This document shows positions 9,197 to 17,796 of a stretch of 64,000 nt of DNA, one piece after another. Source of the DNA: Shimia sp. R9_2 (lineage in GTDB: Bacteria > Pseudomonadota > Alphaproteobacteria > Rhodobacterales > Rhodobacteraceae); assembly GCF_017743735.1 (NCBI RefSeq), contig NZ_JAGHRO010000006.1:186001-250000 (forward strand), read 5' to 3'. The translations under genes were made by a program, and so were the position numbers. Within the stretch, counting starts at the first letter, position 1; every line of letters begins with the position of its first letter. Below the pieces are notes generated by a model. It worked only from the letters and a program-made list of their open reading frames with translations. It was not told where the DNA came from and did not search any database.

Positions 9197-9768
9197 ACAT
9201 TATTTTGCTTGGCCCGCCAGGCGCGGGTAAGGGGACACAAGCAAGTCGTCTCGTAGAGAGCCGCGGCATGATCCAACTGTCCACTGGGGATATGCTGCGC
9301 GCAGCAAAGACCTCCGGAACTGAAATGGGCAAGATCGTTTCTGAGGTGATGGACCGCGGCGAACTCGTGACCGACGAGATCGTTATCGGCCTGATCCGTG
9401 AGCAGCTGGAAGGCGACAAAAAGGGTGGTTTCATTTTTGACGGCTTCCCACGCACACTGGCGCAGGCTGACGCTCTCGCGGAGCTGCTGGCGGAAGTTGG
9501 CGAGAAGCTCGATGCAGTGATCGAAATGCAGGTGGATGATGAGGTGCTGGTACATCGTATCGTCAACCGTGCGAAGGAAGCTGTCGCTGCTGGCGGCACT
9601 GCCCGCGCGGACGACAACGAAGACAGCCTGCGCATCCGTCTGATGGAATACTACAAAAAGACCAGCCCGCTGATCGGCTACTACCACGCCAAAGGTGACC
9701 TGAGCTCGATTGATGGCTTGGCATCCATGGATGAAGTCGAAGCATCGATTGTGAAAGTGCTGGGCTAA
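9193..9768 (+). CDS. adk: Adenylate kinase, short-lid form
   Basis: A 191-aa cytosolic enzyme that converts ATP and AMP to two ADP. It has the P-loop [11 protein letters not shown] at residues 7-17, the AMP-binding DGFPRT motif, and [13 protein letters not shown] after the lid. The length of 191, against about 214 for the long form, shows that the extended zinc-type lid is absent. It overlaps secY by four bases and ends at a strong terminator. Confidence 0.97.
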   Translation: MNIILLGPPGAGKGTQASRLVESRGMIQLSTGDMLRAAKTSGTEMGKIVSEVMDRGELVTDEIVIGLIREQLEGDKKGGFIFDGFPRTLAQADALAELLAEVGEKLDAVIEMQVDDEVLVHRIVNRAKEAVAAGGTARADDNEDSLRIRLMEYYKKTSPLIGYYHAKGDLSSIDGLASMDEVEASIVKVLG

Positions 9769-9789
9769 AATCTAAGTTCCAGAATGTTG

Positions 9790-9827
9790 AAGGCCCCCAT
9801 GCTCATTGGGGGCCTTTTCTTTTTTTG
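9790..9827 (+). terminator. Rho-independent terminator after adk
   Basis: AAGGCCCCCA and TGGGGGCCTT form a perfect 10-bp stem followed by TTCTTTTTTT. It ends the rplO-secY-adk unit. Confidence 0.92.
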
Positions 9828-9904
9828 AAATTTTTTCTGAATAGTTTTCCGTCCTCAAGCGTTGACCTTAGGAATGGGCGATTTTGCCCGGCTTGGAGGA
9901 ACCG

Positions 9905-10489
9905 ATGAAAGCACTTTTGAAAACCGCAGCTGTTGTGATGGCATTTGCAGGACCGGCCTTTGCCGGTGGCCATGAAACCTGGAAAACCGTGGGCGACGAG
10001 AGCCTGATTGCCTTTGGCTCGATCAAGAAAAATACGGTTGGCGAGGTCCACACCTTTGATGGCTTGTCGGGATCGGTGAATGAGAAGGGTGCTGTCTCTT
10101 TGGCAATCGAACTCTCCTCCGTTGAAACCAACATCGATATCCGCAACGAGCGCATGATCGAGCACGTCTTCAAGGCGGCGGATGCTGTTGCCGAGCTGAA
10201 GGGTGAAATCGATTTTGACGAGGTCCATGATCTCGAAATTGGCGCGACAACCGTTGTGGACTTTGAGGGCACGCTAGGTCTCGCCGGAGTGTCAGCGGAT
10301 GTTGAGGCGGAGCTGTTTGTTGCGCGTCTGTCAGAAGATCGCGTACTCGTTACCACTTCTGACATGATTATGCTGTCCACTGCAGATCTGGGGATCGATG
10401 CTGGCGTGGACAAGCTGATGGAGCTTGCCAGCTTGCCGGGCATCACCCGCGTAACACCTGTGTCTGTGCGCATGGTGTTTGAGAAGTGA
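9905..10489 (+). CDS. YceI-family periplasmic protein
   Basis: A 194-aa protein with an N-terminal signal peptide (KALLKTAAVVMAFAGPAFA, cleavage before GG) and one YceI-like lipocalin domain. YceI proteins bind isoprenoid-type lipids in the periplasm, and several are linked to respiratory or stress functions. Family traits seen here are the early strand SLIAFGSIKKN and the segment SVETNIDIRNERM. It is followed by a cytochrome c and an ECF sigma/anti-sigma pair, suggesting a common envelope or redox-stress unit. The ATG at 9905 follows TTGGAGGAACCG. Confidence 0.8.
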   Translation: MKALLKTAAVVMAFAGPAFAGGHETWKTVGDESLIAFGSIKKNTVGEVHTFDGLSGSVNEKGAVSLAIELSSVETNIDIRNERMIEHVFKAADAVAELKGEIDFDEVHDLEIGATTVVDFEGTLGLAGVSADVEAELFVARLSEDRVLVTTSDMIMLSTADLGIDAGVDKLMELASLPGITRVTPVSVRMVFEK

Positions 10490-10502
10490 TCACAATAGCC
10501 AG

Positions 10503-10526
10503 AGATGTGGGGTGTGCCCCACATCT
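10503..10526 (+). terminator. Hairpin between YceI and cytochrome c genes
   Basis: AGATGTGGGG and CCCCACATCT form a perfect 10-bp stem with a TGTG loop just after the YceI gene. No T-run follows, so processing or attenuation is more likely than termination. Confidence 0.5.
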
Positions 10527-10543
10527 CCAGCAGGGAGATGGAA

Positions 10544-10918
10544 ATGCGCAATATAGCGGTACTGGCGACGGCACTCGCACTCTTGGCCACCACCACATTG
10601 GCGGACGGGGATGTCAAAAAAGGGAAAAAGGTTTTCAAGAAATGTAAGGCCTGTCACAGCCTAAAACCCGAGGACAACCGCGTTGGCCCGACGTTATATG
10701 GGGTCTTTGGGGCGACCTCTGGATCGGTGGAAGGGTTTCGCTATTCTGGCCCGATGACACAAGCTGGCATCGTCTGGGACACGGAGACCCTCGCGGCGTT
10801 TCTGGCCAAGCCCAAAGACGTGGTGCCGGGCACTACCATGGCCTTCCCTGGCCTGAAAAAGCCAGAGCAGATTGACGATCTGTTGGCCTATTTGCAGAGT
10901 GAGCTGACGGAGGAATGA
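10544..10918 (+). CDS. Class I cytochrome c, periplasmic
   Basis: A 124-aa exported protein with a signal peptide (NIAVLATALALLATTTLA) and one haem-attachment site CKACH. The axial methionine is probably in TTMAFPGLKKP near the C-terminus, and VGPTLYGVFG is the typical c-type loop. It should carry electrons in the periplasm. The ATG at 10544 is chosen for its spacing from GGGAG; an ATG at 10538 would add two residues. Its partner oxidase or reductase is not nearby. Confidence 0.88.
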   Translation: MRNIAVLATALALLATTTLADGDVKKGKKVFKKCKACHSLKPEDNRVGPTLYGVFGATSGSVEGFRYSGPMTQAGIVWDTETLAAFLAKPKDVVPGTTMAFPGLKKPEQIDDLLAYLQSELTEE

Positions 10919-10943
10919 TGGCTGAAACTGCGAATAGCGCCCC

Positions 10944-11480
10944 ATGCTGAGCCGTTGGAGAAAACAAAGCGCTGAAGAAGAGGTGGAGGCGGGCCTTCCT
11001 GAGGTCTTCCCCCGCATCTGGCGCTATGCGTTTTCGCTGACCGGCTCCAGGGACGGTGCGGATGATCTGGCGCAGGCGGCCTGTCTGCGTGCGATGGAGC
11101 AGGCCAGCAAGTTCAGGTCTGGAACACATCTGGATCGCTGGCTGTTTCGTATCACGCATAACCTCTGGATCAGTGAGATCCGCAAAGAGCGCGTGCGCAA
11201 GAAAGGCGGGATGCCGATGGTGGATGCCGCCGATATCCCGGACCCAAAGCAGGACCCGGAGCGCGACTATGATCGCCAGGAGGTTTTGAAATCTGTGTTG
11301 GATCTGCCGGAGGCACAACGCGTGACCGTGTTTTTGGTGTATATTGAGGGCTACTCCTATAAGGCCGCAGCGGAGATCCTGGACATTCCGCTGGCTACAG
11401 TGATGAGCCGCCTTGCCACAGCGCGTGCCAATTTGGGGCGCAAATTCAGAGATCAGAAGGACGTGAGCCGTGCAAGATAG
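10944..11480 (+). CDS. ECF-type RNA polymerase sigma factor
   Basis: A 178-aa sigma-70 family protein of the extracytoplasmic-function class. Region 2 is at about residues 22-85 (FPRIWRYAFSLTGSRDGADD, RWLFRITHNLWISEIRK). Region 4 is at about 110-165, with a helix-turn-helix EGYSYKAAAEILDIPLATV and SRLATARANL. It overlaps the downstream gene by 11 bases, and that gene encodes a membrane protein of the anti-sigma type, so the two form a sigma/anti-sigma pair. It may be autoregulated with the YceI and cytochrome genes upstream. Confidence 0.88.
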   Translation: MLSRWRKQSAEEEVEAGLPEVFPRIWRYAFSLTGSRDGADDLAQAACLRAMEQASKFRSGTHLDRWLFRITHNLWISEIRKERVRKKGGMPMVDAADIPDPKQDPERDYDRQEVLKSVLDLPEAQRVTVFLVYIEGYSYKAAAEILDIPLATVMSRLATARANLGRKFRDQKDVSRAR

Positions 11481-12219
11481 ACGTTTCTCAGATGAGGAGC
11501 TTGTCGCCTATCTCGATGGCGAAAGTGAGTTCGCTGCGGTCGACCAGATCGAGGCAGCGCTTCAGGATGATGCGGCGCTCAACAAGCGGCTGGATGCTCT
11601 GCGGATTGATCTTGGCGCGCTGCAAGACAGCTTTGAGATTCTGCAGCCCTCCCAAGAGGCCATTGCAGCATTGCCTGTGGGGGCAAAAGCGCCTGTAAAG
11701 CGGCCTGTCTTTGCTGTTGGCATGGCGGCATGTATTGCGCTGGCCGTTGGTTTTGGTCTGGGAAGCTGGAGCACCAATCAGAGCCCCTCGGGGTGGGTGG
11801 AATATGTGGCCGCCTACCAAGCGCTCTACACCCATGCAACGCTCGATCACATCTCCCAAAGCCCTGAGCAGCTGCGCGAGGAGTTGGGGCGGGTTTCGGC
11901 CGCGGTGGGCAAAGACATAGCCCTAGAACAGCTCACGGCCTTGCCTGATGTCGAATACAAGCGCGGGCAGGTTCTCAGCTTTGAGGGGCGGCCGTTGATC
12001 CAACTGGCATTTGCAACGCCCAGCGGTGTGCCGATTGCCCTCTGCATCATCCGTAGTGAAGATGTCGCCAAAACCGAAGAGGCGATGGCGACCATGCGGC
12101 TTGAAGGATTGAGTTCGGCTGTGTGGTCAGATGGGGTGCATGACTACGTGCTGATCGGTGGCAAAGAAGATGGTCTTGTGCGGCGTATGGGGCAGGCCTT
12201 GCAGTCGATGCAGATTTGA
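11470..12219 (+). CDS. Membrane anti-sigma factor
   Basis: A 249-aa protein starting at GTG inside the end of the sigma gene. The N-terminal 70 residues (FSDEELVAYLDGES) resemble cytosolic sigma-binding domains. One membrane helix lies at about residues 77-96 (VFAVGMAACIALAVGFGLGS), followed by a periplasmic domain of about 150 residues. I infer that it holds the ECF sigma factor inactive until a periplasmic signal acts. No cysteine or histidine zinc site of the ZAS type is obvious in the N-terminal part. Confidence 0.8.
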   Translation: MQDRRFSDEELVAYLDGESEFAAVDQIEAALQDDAALNKRLDALRIDLGALQDSFEILQPSQEAIAALPVGAKAPVKRPVFAVGMAACIALAVGFGLGSWSTNQSPSGWVEYVAAYQALYTHATLDHISQSPEQLREELGRVSAAVGKDIALEQLTALPDVEYKRGQVLSFEGRPLIQLAFATPSGVPIALCIIRSEDVAKTEEAMATMRLEGLSSAVWSDGVHDYVLIGGKEDGLVRRMGQALQSMQI

Positions 12220-12227
12220 AGGAGAAA

Positions 12228-12260
12228 CGCTGGGACGCAAGGAATTTCCACGCCCCAGCG
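12228..12260 (+). terminator. Possible terminator after the anti-sigma gene
   Basis: CGCTGGG and CCCAGCG pair across a 19-base loop just after the stop codon. The long loop and short T-run make it weak. The rest of 12261-12467 holds no gene and should carry the promoter for rpsM-rpsK-rpoA-rplQ. Confidence 0.4.
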
Positions 12261-12467
12261 CCTTTGCTCTGATCCGCTATTGACCGCGGGTCTTTTCCCC
12301 CCTATGTCACCTCATCTCTTAACCGAGAATCAATTCTTTGCTTTTGGGTCGCACCCAATATGCAAGATCACCTGATCAGCTGAGGCCCGGCCGCTTATCG
12401 CGTCGGGCTTACGTTGTGAAAAAAGGTTCTGGAACCACGGAACCGCAACGAAAAAGGAAAGTGACAC

Positions 12468-12836
12468 GTGGCACGTATCGCCGGCGTTAACATCCCGACC
12501 CACAAACGGGTCCCGATCGCCCTGACTTATATCACTGGCATTGGCCCAGCATCCGCCAAAGAAATCTGCGAATCCGTAAACATCGACGTAACCCGTCGTG
12601 TGAACGAACTGTCTGACGCAGAAGTTCTGGCAATCCGTGAGCACATCGATGCGACCTACACCGTTGAAGGTGACCTGCGTCGTGAAGTGCAGATGAACAT
12701 CAAGCGTCTGATGGACCTGGGCTGCTATCGCGGTCTGCGCCATCGTCGTAACCTCCCGGTTCGCGGTCAGCGTACCCACACCAACGCACGCACCCGTAAA
12801 GGTCCTGCGAAGCCGATCGCCGGCAAGAAGAAGTAA
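12468..12836 (+). CDS. rpsM: 30S ribosomal protein S13
   Basis: A 122-aa protein of the small-subunit head that contacts the large subunit and P-site tRNA. It has [21 protein letters not shown], the C-terminal [16 protein letters not shown] and a basic tail ending KKK. Translation starts at GTG, with AAAGGAAAG upstream. It begins the alpha-operon set rpsM-rpsK-rpoA-rplQ. Confidence 0.97.
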   Translation: MARIAGVNIPTHKRVPIALTYITGIGPASAKEICESVNIDVTRRVNELSDAEVLAIREHIDATYTVEGDLRREVQMNIKRLMDLGCYRGLRHRRNLPVRGQRTHTNARTRKGPAKPIAGKKK

Positions 12837-12851
12837 GGGAGGGTTTGATCA

Positions 12852-13241
12852 ATGGCACGCGATAAGACTCGTACGAAGAAAAAAGAGCGTAAGAACATCG
12901 CCTCCGGCGTTGCGCACGTGAACAGCTCTTTCAACAACACCAAGATCCTGATCTCCGACGTTCAGGGCAACGCGATCTCCTGGTCCTCTGCCGGAACCAT
13001 GGGCTTCAAGGGCTCCCGTAAGTCCACGCCTTATGCTGCTCAGATGGCTGCAGAAGATGCGGGCAAAAAAGCTCAAGAGCACGGCGTTAAGACGCTGGAA
13101 GTGGAAGTTCAGGGCCCAGGTTCTGGCCGTGAATCCGCTCTGCGCGCTCTGGCCGCAATCGGCTTCAACATCACCTCTATCCGTGATGTGACCCCGATCG
13201 CTCACAACGGCTGCCGCCCACCAAAGCGTCGCCGCGTCTAA
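12852..13241 (+). CDS. rpsK: 30S ribosomal protein S11
   Basis: A 129-aa protein of the platform that shapes the mRNA exit cleft. The universal motifs [37 protein letters not shown] and the C-terminal [18 protein letters not shown] are all present. It lies 15 bases after rpsM with GGGAGGGTTTGATCA before the ATG. Confidence 0.97.
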   Translation: MARDKTRTKKKERKNIASGVAHVNSSFNNTKILISDVQGNAISWSSAGTMGFKGSRKSTPYAAQMAAEDAGKKAQEHGVKTLEVEVQGPGSGRESALRALAAIGFNITSIRDVTPIAHNGCRPPKRRRV

Positions 13242-13259
13242 GCGACAGTGAATTACCTT

Positions 13260-13285
13260 GGGGCCGCGTGTTTCCGCACGGCCCC
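13260..13285 (+). terminator. Hairpin between rpsK and rpoA
   Basis: GGGGCCG and CGGCCCC form a 7-bp stem with a 12-base loop. It is followed by ATTCGTCATTTTTAA, so it may act as a partial terminator that sets the rpoA to ribosomal-protein ratio. Confidence 0.5.
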
Positions 13286-13357
13286 ATTCGTCATTTTTAA
13301 ACCTCGGGCGTCTGGTTCTTTTTGGAACATGGGAGCTAGACAAGAATGGAGGGACGC

Positions 13358-14374
13358 ATGATCCACAAGAATTGGGCAGAATTGATCAAGCCTACCCAGC
13401 TTGAAGTAAAGCCGGGCAACGACCCTGCGCGCCAGGCCACTGTTGTGGCAGAGCCGCTGGAGCGTGGTTTTGGTCTGACACTGGGCAACGCGCTGCGCCG
13501 CGTTCTGATGAGCAGCCTGCAAGGCGCCGCCATCACCAGCGTACAGATCGACAATGTTCTGCATGAATTCTCCAGCGTTGCCGGTGTGCGTGAAGACGTG
13601 ACCGACATCATCCTGAACCTGAAGGGCGTGTCCCTGCGCATGGAAGTGGAAGGCCCTAAGCGTCTGTCCATCAATGCAAAAGGCCCAGGTGTTGTAACGG
13701 CTGGCGACATCAGCGACAGCGCTGGCATCGAAGTTCTGAACAAAGACCACGTGATCTGCCACCTCGATGATGGTGCAGACCTCTACGTGGAACTGACTGT
13801 AAACACTGGCAAAGGCTATGTGTCTGCGGACAAAAACAAGCCGGAAGATGCGCCAATTGGTCTGATGCCAATCGACGCGATCTACTCTCCGGTCAAGAAA
13901 GTGTCCTACGACGTTCAGCCAACCCGTGAAGGTCAGGTTCTGGACTATGACAAGCTGACCATGAAGATCGACACCGATGGTTCGATCACTCCGGAAGATG
14001 CCGTGGCATTTGCTGCGCGTATCCTTCAGGACCAGCTGTCCATCTTCGTGAACTTTGATGAGCCTGAATCTGCTGGCCGTCAGGAAGAAGATGATGGTCT
14101 GGAGTTCAACCCACTTCTGCTGAAGAAAGTGGACGAGCTGGAACTGTCCGTACGTTCGGCAAACTGCCTGAAGAACGACAACATCGTTTACATCGGCGAT
14201 CTGATCCAGAAGACCGAAGCAGAGATGCTGCGCACGCCGAACTTCGGCCGCAAATCTTTGAACGAGATCAAAGAAGTGCTGTCCGGCATGGGCCTGCACC
14301 TCGGCATGGACGTCGAGGATTGGCCACCAGACAACATCGAAGATCTGGCCAAGAAGTTCGAAGACAACTTCTAA
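13358..14374 (+). CDS. rpoA: RNA polymerase alpha subunit
   Basis: A 338-aa subunit that nucleates RNA polymerase assembly and contacts activators and UP elements. The N-terminal domain shows [26 protein letters not shown], and the C-terminal domain shows [17 protein letters not shown] and [21 protein letters not shown]. The ATG at 13358 follows GGAGGGACGC and gives the usual length. An acidic stretch ([15 protein letters not shown]) links the domains. It ends before a GC-rich hairpin at 14381-14400. Confidence 0.98.
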   Translation: MIHKNWAELIKPTQLEVKPGNDPARQATVVAEPLERGFGLTLGNALRRVLMSSLQGAAITSVQIDNVLHEFSSVAGVREDVTDIILNLKGVSLRMEVEGPKRLSINAKGPGVVTAGDISDSAGIEVLNKDHVICHLDDGADLYVELTVNTGKGYVSADKNKPEDAPIGLMPIDAIYSPVKKVSYDVQPTREGQVLDYDKLTMKIDTDGSITPEDAVAFAARILQDQLSIFVNFDEPESAGRQEEDDGLEFNPLLLKKVDELELSVRSANCLKNDNIVYIGDLIQKTEAEMLRTPNFGRKSLNEIKEVLSGMGLHLGMDVEDWPPDNIEDLAKKFEDNF

Positions 14375-14380
14375 GGTTTT

Positions 14381-14400
14381 GGGCGGGGGCGACCCCGCCC
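14381..14400 (+). terminator. GC-rich hairpin after rpoA
   Basis: GGGCGGGG and CCCCGCCC form a perfect 8-bp stem with a GCGA loop just after the rpoA stop. Without a T-run it probably acts on mRNA processing or attenuation before rplQ. Confidence 0.5.
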
Positions 14401-14511
14401 GTCTTACAAATGCCCGGACCTGCCGGGGAAAGCTGGGCCAAAGGCCCCAAGGTGAACCGGTGACACGCATCACTGGTCTGACAAAGCAAAACGCGAATTA
14501 GGAGAAATCAA

Positions 14512-14931
14512 ATGCGTCATGCTCGTGGCTATCGCCGCCTGAACCGTACTCACGAACACCGTAAAGCTCTGTTTGCCAACATGGCGGGCTCTTTGATCGA
14601 ACACGAACAGATCAAAACCACGCTGCCAAAGGCAAAAGAACTGCGCCCGATCGTTGAAAAACTGATCACGCTTGCAAAGCGCGGTGACCTGCACGCGCGT
14701 CGTCAGGCAGCTGCTCGTCTGAAAGAAGACCAGTACGTTGCAAAACTGTTCGACGTTCTGGGCCCACGCTACGCAGAGCGTAAAGGTGGTTACATCCGTA
14801 TCATGAAAGCCGGCTTCCGCTATGGCGACATGGCACCGATGGCGATCATCGAATTCGTGGATCGTGACGTTGATGCAAAAGGCGCAGCCGACAAGGCTCG
14901 CGTGGCAGCTGAAGAAGCCGCCGAAGAATAA
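14512..14931 (+). CDS. rplQ: 50S ribosomal protein L17
   Basis: A 139-aa large-subunit protein near the exit tunnel. It begins [20 protein letters not shown] and carries [19 protein letters not shown], followed by [23 protein letters not shown]. The C-terminus is alanine- and glutamate-rich, as in other alphaproteobacteria. GGAGAAATCAA precedes the ATG. It closes the ribosomal region. Confidence 0.97.
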   Translation: MRHARGYRRLNRTHEHRKALFANMAGSLIEHEQIKTTLPKAKELRPIVEKLITLAKRGDLHARRQAAARLKEDQYVAKLFDVLGPRYAERKGGYIRIMKAGFRYGDMAPMAIIEFVDRDVDAKGAADKARVAAEEAAEE

Positions 14932-14958
14932 AACCCATTCGGAACAACCGAATGACTG

Positions 14959-14990
14959 GACCCCCGCCATTTTGGTGGGGGTCTTTTTTT
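14959..14990 (+). terminator. Rho-independent terminator after rplQ
   Basis: GACCCCCGCCA and TGGTGGGGGTC form an 11-bp stem with one G-T pair, followed by seven T. It ends the alpha operon. Confidence 0.93.
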
Positions 14991-15112
14991 GTCCGTTTGC
15001 GGCCGCCCAAGAATTTGAATTATGCGATGGTCTTCCGCTGCCTGTGGCGGCATGGTGCGCCAAAGATTGAGTGATCGGATGGAACGATCAGGGCACAGGA
15101 AGGGGCGGCGGG

Positions 15113-16285
15113 ATGAGCGCAGATGTGATTGTGGTTGGCGCAGGCCTTTGGGGCAGTGCATGTGCGCGTCATCTGAGTGAAATGGGTCTTGCCACCGTCC
15201 TTGTTGGGCCGGATGAGCCGCAGGACGCTTCAAGCCACAACGGCGTCTTTGCCAGCCACTATGATGAGGCACGGATCACCCGCCGTCTGGCGAGTGATGC
15301 GGATTGGTCCCGATTGGCGCAGGCCTCAATGGCGCGTTATGCAGACATGGAGGCGCGCAGCGGGCATCGGTTTCACGCCCCTGTTGGGGCGCTTATGGTT
15401 GGTGCGAGCAGCGGTTTTGGATCGGAGTTCATGACAAAAACGCTGGAGGTGGCACAGAGCGAAGGGTTTGCTTTTCAGGGCTTCTCCGGCGAGACTCTCG
15501 CGGAAAGATTTCCCTTCTTGTCTTTTCCGGAAGGGACCTCCGCGCTTTATGAGGAGGATGGCGGCGGCTGGATCAATCCGCGCCAACACGTCTTGGCAGA
15601 AATCGCGCTTGCAACGCAAAGTGGCGCGCAGCTGATACGCAGTGAAGCTGAGCGTATTTCCGAAAGTGCTGATGCGGTCACCGTTCACTGCGCGGATGGT
15701 ACGGAAGTCACGGGGCAGAAAGTTGTGGTGGCCTGTGGCGCATTTTCCAAGGCAGCGGACCTGCTGCCAGACCCGGTGCCGCTGCGGGTCTATGCGCGTA
15801 CAGTTGCCTTTCTTGAACTCGAGGCTGCAGAAACACAGCGGCTGCAGGATATGCCGTCTTTTGTCTACGTCCCGCCTGGTACGGACCGCGACACGTATGT
15901 TTTGCCACCGGTGCGCTATCCCGATGGCAAAACCTATCTCAAAATTGGGGGAGACCCTGAGGACCACGAACTCCACACTGTTGACGACATGAAGGCGTGG
16001 TTCCGCAGCGGTGGAGATGCAGAGGTTGCAGCGCTGCTTGCCGATCAGCTGCGCGATTTGATGCCGGGCTTGCGGGTTGAAAACGTTTCACACGGCAGCT
16101 GTGTGACTTGCTTCACGCCAAAGGGGGCTCCGTTGATCTATCCGCAAACAGATCGCGTGTTTGCCCTGACTGGCGGCAACGGTGCGGGGGCGAAATGTGC
16201 GGATGAGGTTGGGCGCTTGGGTGCTTTGCTGGTGTCCGGTCAGGGGCTACCAGCAGGGCAATTTCAAAGCGATTTTCGCCCTTAG
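15113..16285 (+). CDS. FAD-dependent oxidoreductase, DAO family
   Basis: A 390-aa flavoprotein of the D-amino-acid oxidase/sarcosine oxidase superfamily. The N-terminal dinucleotide fold has VIVVGAGLWGSACARHL at residues 5-21, and a second FAD-contacting segment near the C-terminus reads FALTGGNGAGAKCADEVG. The overall layout resembles monomeric sarcosine or N-methyltryptophan oxidases, but the substrate cannot be read from the sequence. The ATG at 15113 follows a GGGGCGGCGGG stretch; a GTG at 15071 would add 14 residues that do not resemble the family start. Confidence 0.8.
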   Translation: MSADVIVVGAGLWGSACARHLSEMGLATVLVGPDEPQDASSHNGVFASHYDEARITRRLASDADWSRLAQASMARYADMEARSGHRFHAPVGALMVGASSGFGSEFMTKTLEVAQSEGFAFQGFSGETLAERFPFLSFPEGTSALYEEDGGGWINPRQHVLAEIALATQSGAQLIRSEAERISESADAVTVHCADGTEVTGQKVVVACGAFSKAADLLPDPVPLRVYARTVAFLELEAAETQRLQDMPSFVYVPPGTDRDTYVLPPVRYPDGKTYLKIGGDPEDHELHTVDDMKAWFRSGGDAEVAALLADQLRDLMPGLRVENVSHGSCVTCFTPKGAPLIYPQTDRVFALTGGNGAGAKCADEVGRLGALLVSGQGLPAGQFQSDFRP

Positions 16286-16396
16286 AAACGCGGAGTTTCG
16301 TGGGCGTAAGCGCTCACAAAGACAGCGGCCTTCCTGCCTTGCATTTTCAAGAGGCGCTGGCCATATCTTGGGCACATTACAAACAAAGGAAGACGC

Positions 16397-17779
16397 ATGA
16401 TCCGCGCTGCTTTGATCGCGCTTGCAGTTGGTCTCTCAACCACCGCAGTCGCCGAAACGAAAATTCCGCAAACGCAGAGTGACATCGCCTTCGGATTTGC
16501 ACCTTTGGTGAAGCAGGCGGCACCGGCCGTCGTGAATATTTTTGCCAAACGGGTCGTGCAGGCGCGGCAAAGTCCGTTTTCGGGCGACCCGTTTTTTGAT
16601 CAGTTTTTCCGCAACTTCAGCAGCCCCCAGCCGCGCGTGGAGAACTCGCTTGGCTCCGGTGTGATCCTCTCAGAAGACGGCATTGTGGTGTCCAACTATC
16701 ACGTGGTGGGCATGTCCACGGATATTCGCGTGCAACTCAATGACCGCAGCGAATACACCGCAGAGGTGTTGCTTGCGGATGAGGAGAGTGACCTGGCGAT
16801 CCTGAAGCTGAACGACGCTGAAGGCCTGCCGTTCCTGCGCCTGAGAGACAGCGACAACGTAGACGTCGGCGAGCTTGTCATGGCGATTGGCAACCCCTTT
16901 GGTGTCGGGCAGACCGTGACCAGCGGGATTGTGTCGGGCCTTGCGCGCTCTGGCGTGGCAACCGGAAATGCGCGCGGATATTTCATTCAGACCGATGCAG
17001 CCATCAACCCGGGCAACTCCGGGGGCGCGTTGGTTGATGTGAATGGCGACCTGATTGGCATCAACACCTCCATTCTGACACGTTCTGGCGGATCCAATGG
17101 CATTGGCTTTGCAATTCCCGCGCGCCTAGTGGCGCAGTTTGTGGATCAGGCCCGCGAAGGGTTTCAAAGCTTTCAGCGCCCCTGGGCTGGCATGTTTGGC
17201 CAGCCTGTTGACGCGGATATGGCCGAAGGGCTTGGTCTGGACCGCGCCGGCGGTATCGTGATCACCGACCTGCATGCCGTCAGCCCGTTTCTGCAGGCAG
17301 AGTTTGAACCAGGGGACGTAATCTTGGAGCTGGATGGCCAGCCCGTGAATACGCCTGCGGAAATGATCTTCCGCATGTCGGTCGCTGGATTGGGCAGTGA
17401 AGTTGATGTTTTGATGGTGCGCGAAGGGGCCGAGCAGACCCGCAAGGTCAAAATGGCAATCGCTCCTGAAACCCCGCCGCGCGATCAACTGACCACAGGC
17501 CGTCGGGCTGCGATCCCGGATCTGGTGATTTCCAATATCAATCCGGCGGTTCTTAGCAGCTTTGGTTTGCCGTTGAGCGCGGAGGGGGTGATCGTCGAAA
17601 GCCCCGGCGAGATTGGCGCTCGTCTGGGCCTGCGCGCGGGTGATGTTCTGCGGGTGATTGACGGCAAAGACATTCTCACCACTTCAGATGCCGACAAGGC
17701 TTTGCGCGCCGTGCGCAATAGGCTTACGTTGGAAGTTCAACGCGGCACCCAGCGGTTGGTGATGCGGTTCCGACTCTAA
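16397..17779 (+). CDS. Do-like periplasmic serine protease (DegP/HtrA family)
   Basis: A 460-aa exported protease-chaperone for misfolded envelope proteins. The signal peptide ends at AVA near residue 22. The trypsin-like domain has His in SNYHVVG, Asp in DEESDLAILKL and Ser in NPGNSGGALVD. Two PDZ domains follow (about 260-350 with FEPGDVILELDGQPV, and about 375-460 with LRAGDVLRVIDGKDI). The segment before the catalytic domain includes a phenylalanine-rich stretch FFDQFFRNF common in DegQ-like proteins. rarA follows after 17 bases. Confidence 0.92.
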   Translation: MIRAALIALAVGLSTTAVAETKIPQTQSDIAFGFAPLVKQAAPAVVNIFAKRVVQARQSPFSGDPFFDQFFRNFSSPQPRVENSLGSGVILSEDGIVVSNYHVVGMSTDIRVQLNDRSEYTAEVLLADEESDLAILKLNDAEGLPFLRLRDSDNVDVGELVMAIGNPFGVGQTVTSGIVSGLARSGVATGNARGYFIQTDAAINPGNSGGALVDVNGDLIGINTSILTRSGGSNGIGFAIPARLVAQFVDQAREGFQSFQRPWAGMFGQPVDADMAEGLGLDRAGGIVITDLHAVSPFLQAEFEPGDVILELDGQPVNTPAEMIFRMSVAGLGSEVDVLMVREGAEQTRKVKMAIAPETPPRDQLTTGRRAAIPDLVISNINPAVLSSFGLPLSAEGVIVESPGEIGARLGLRAGDVLRVIDGKDILTTSDADKALRAVRNRLTLEVQRGTQRLVMRFRL

Positions 17780-17796
17780 AGGCGCAAGGGCATCTG

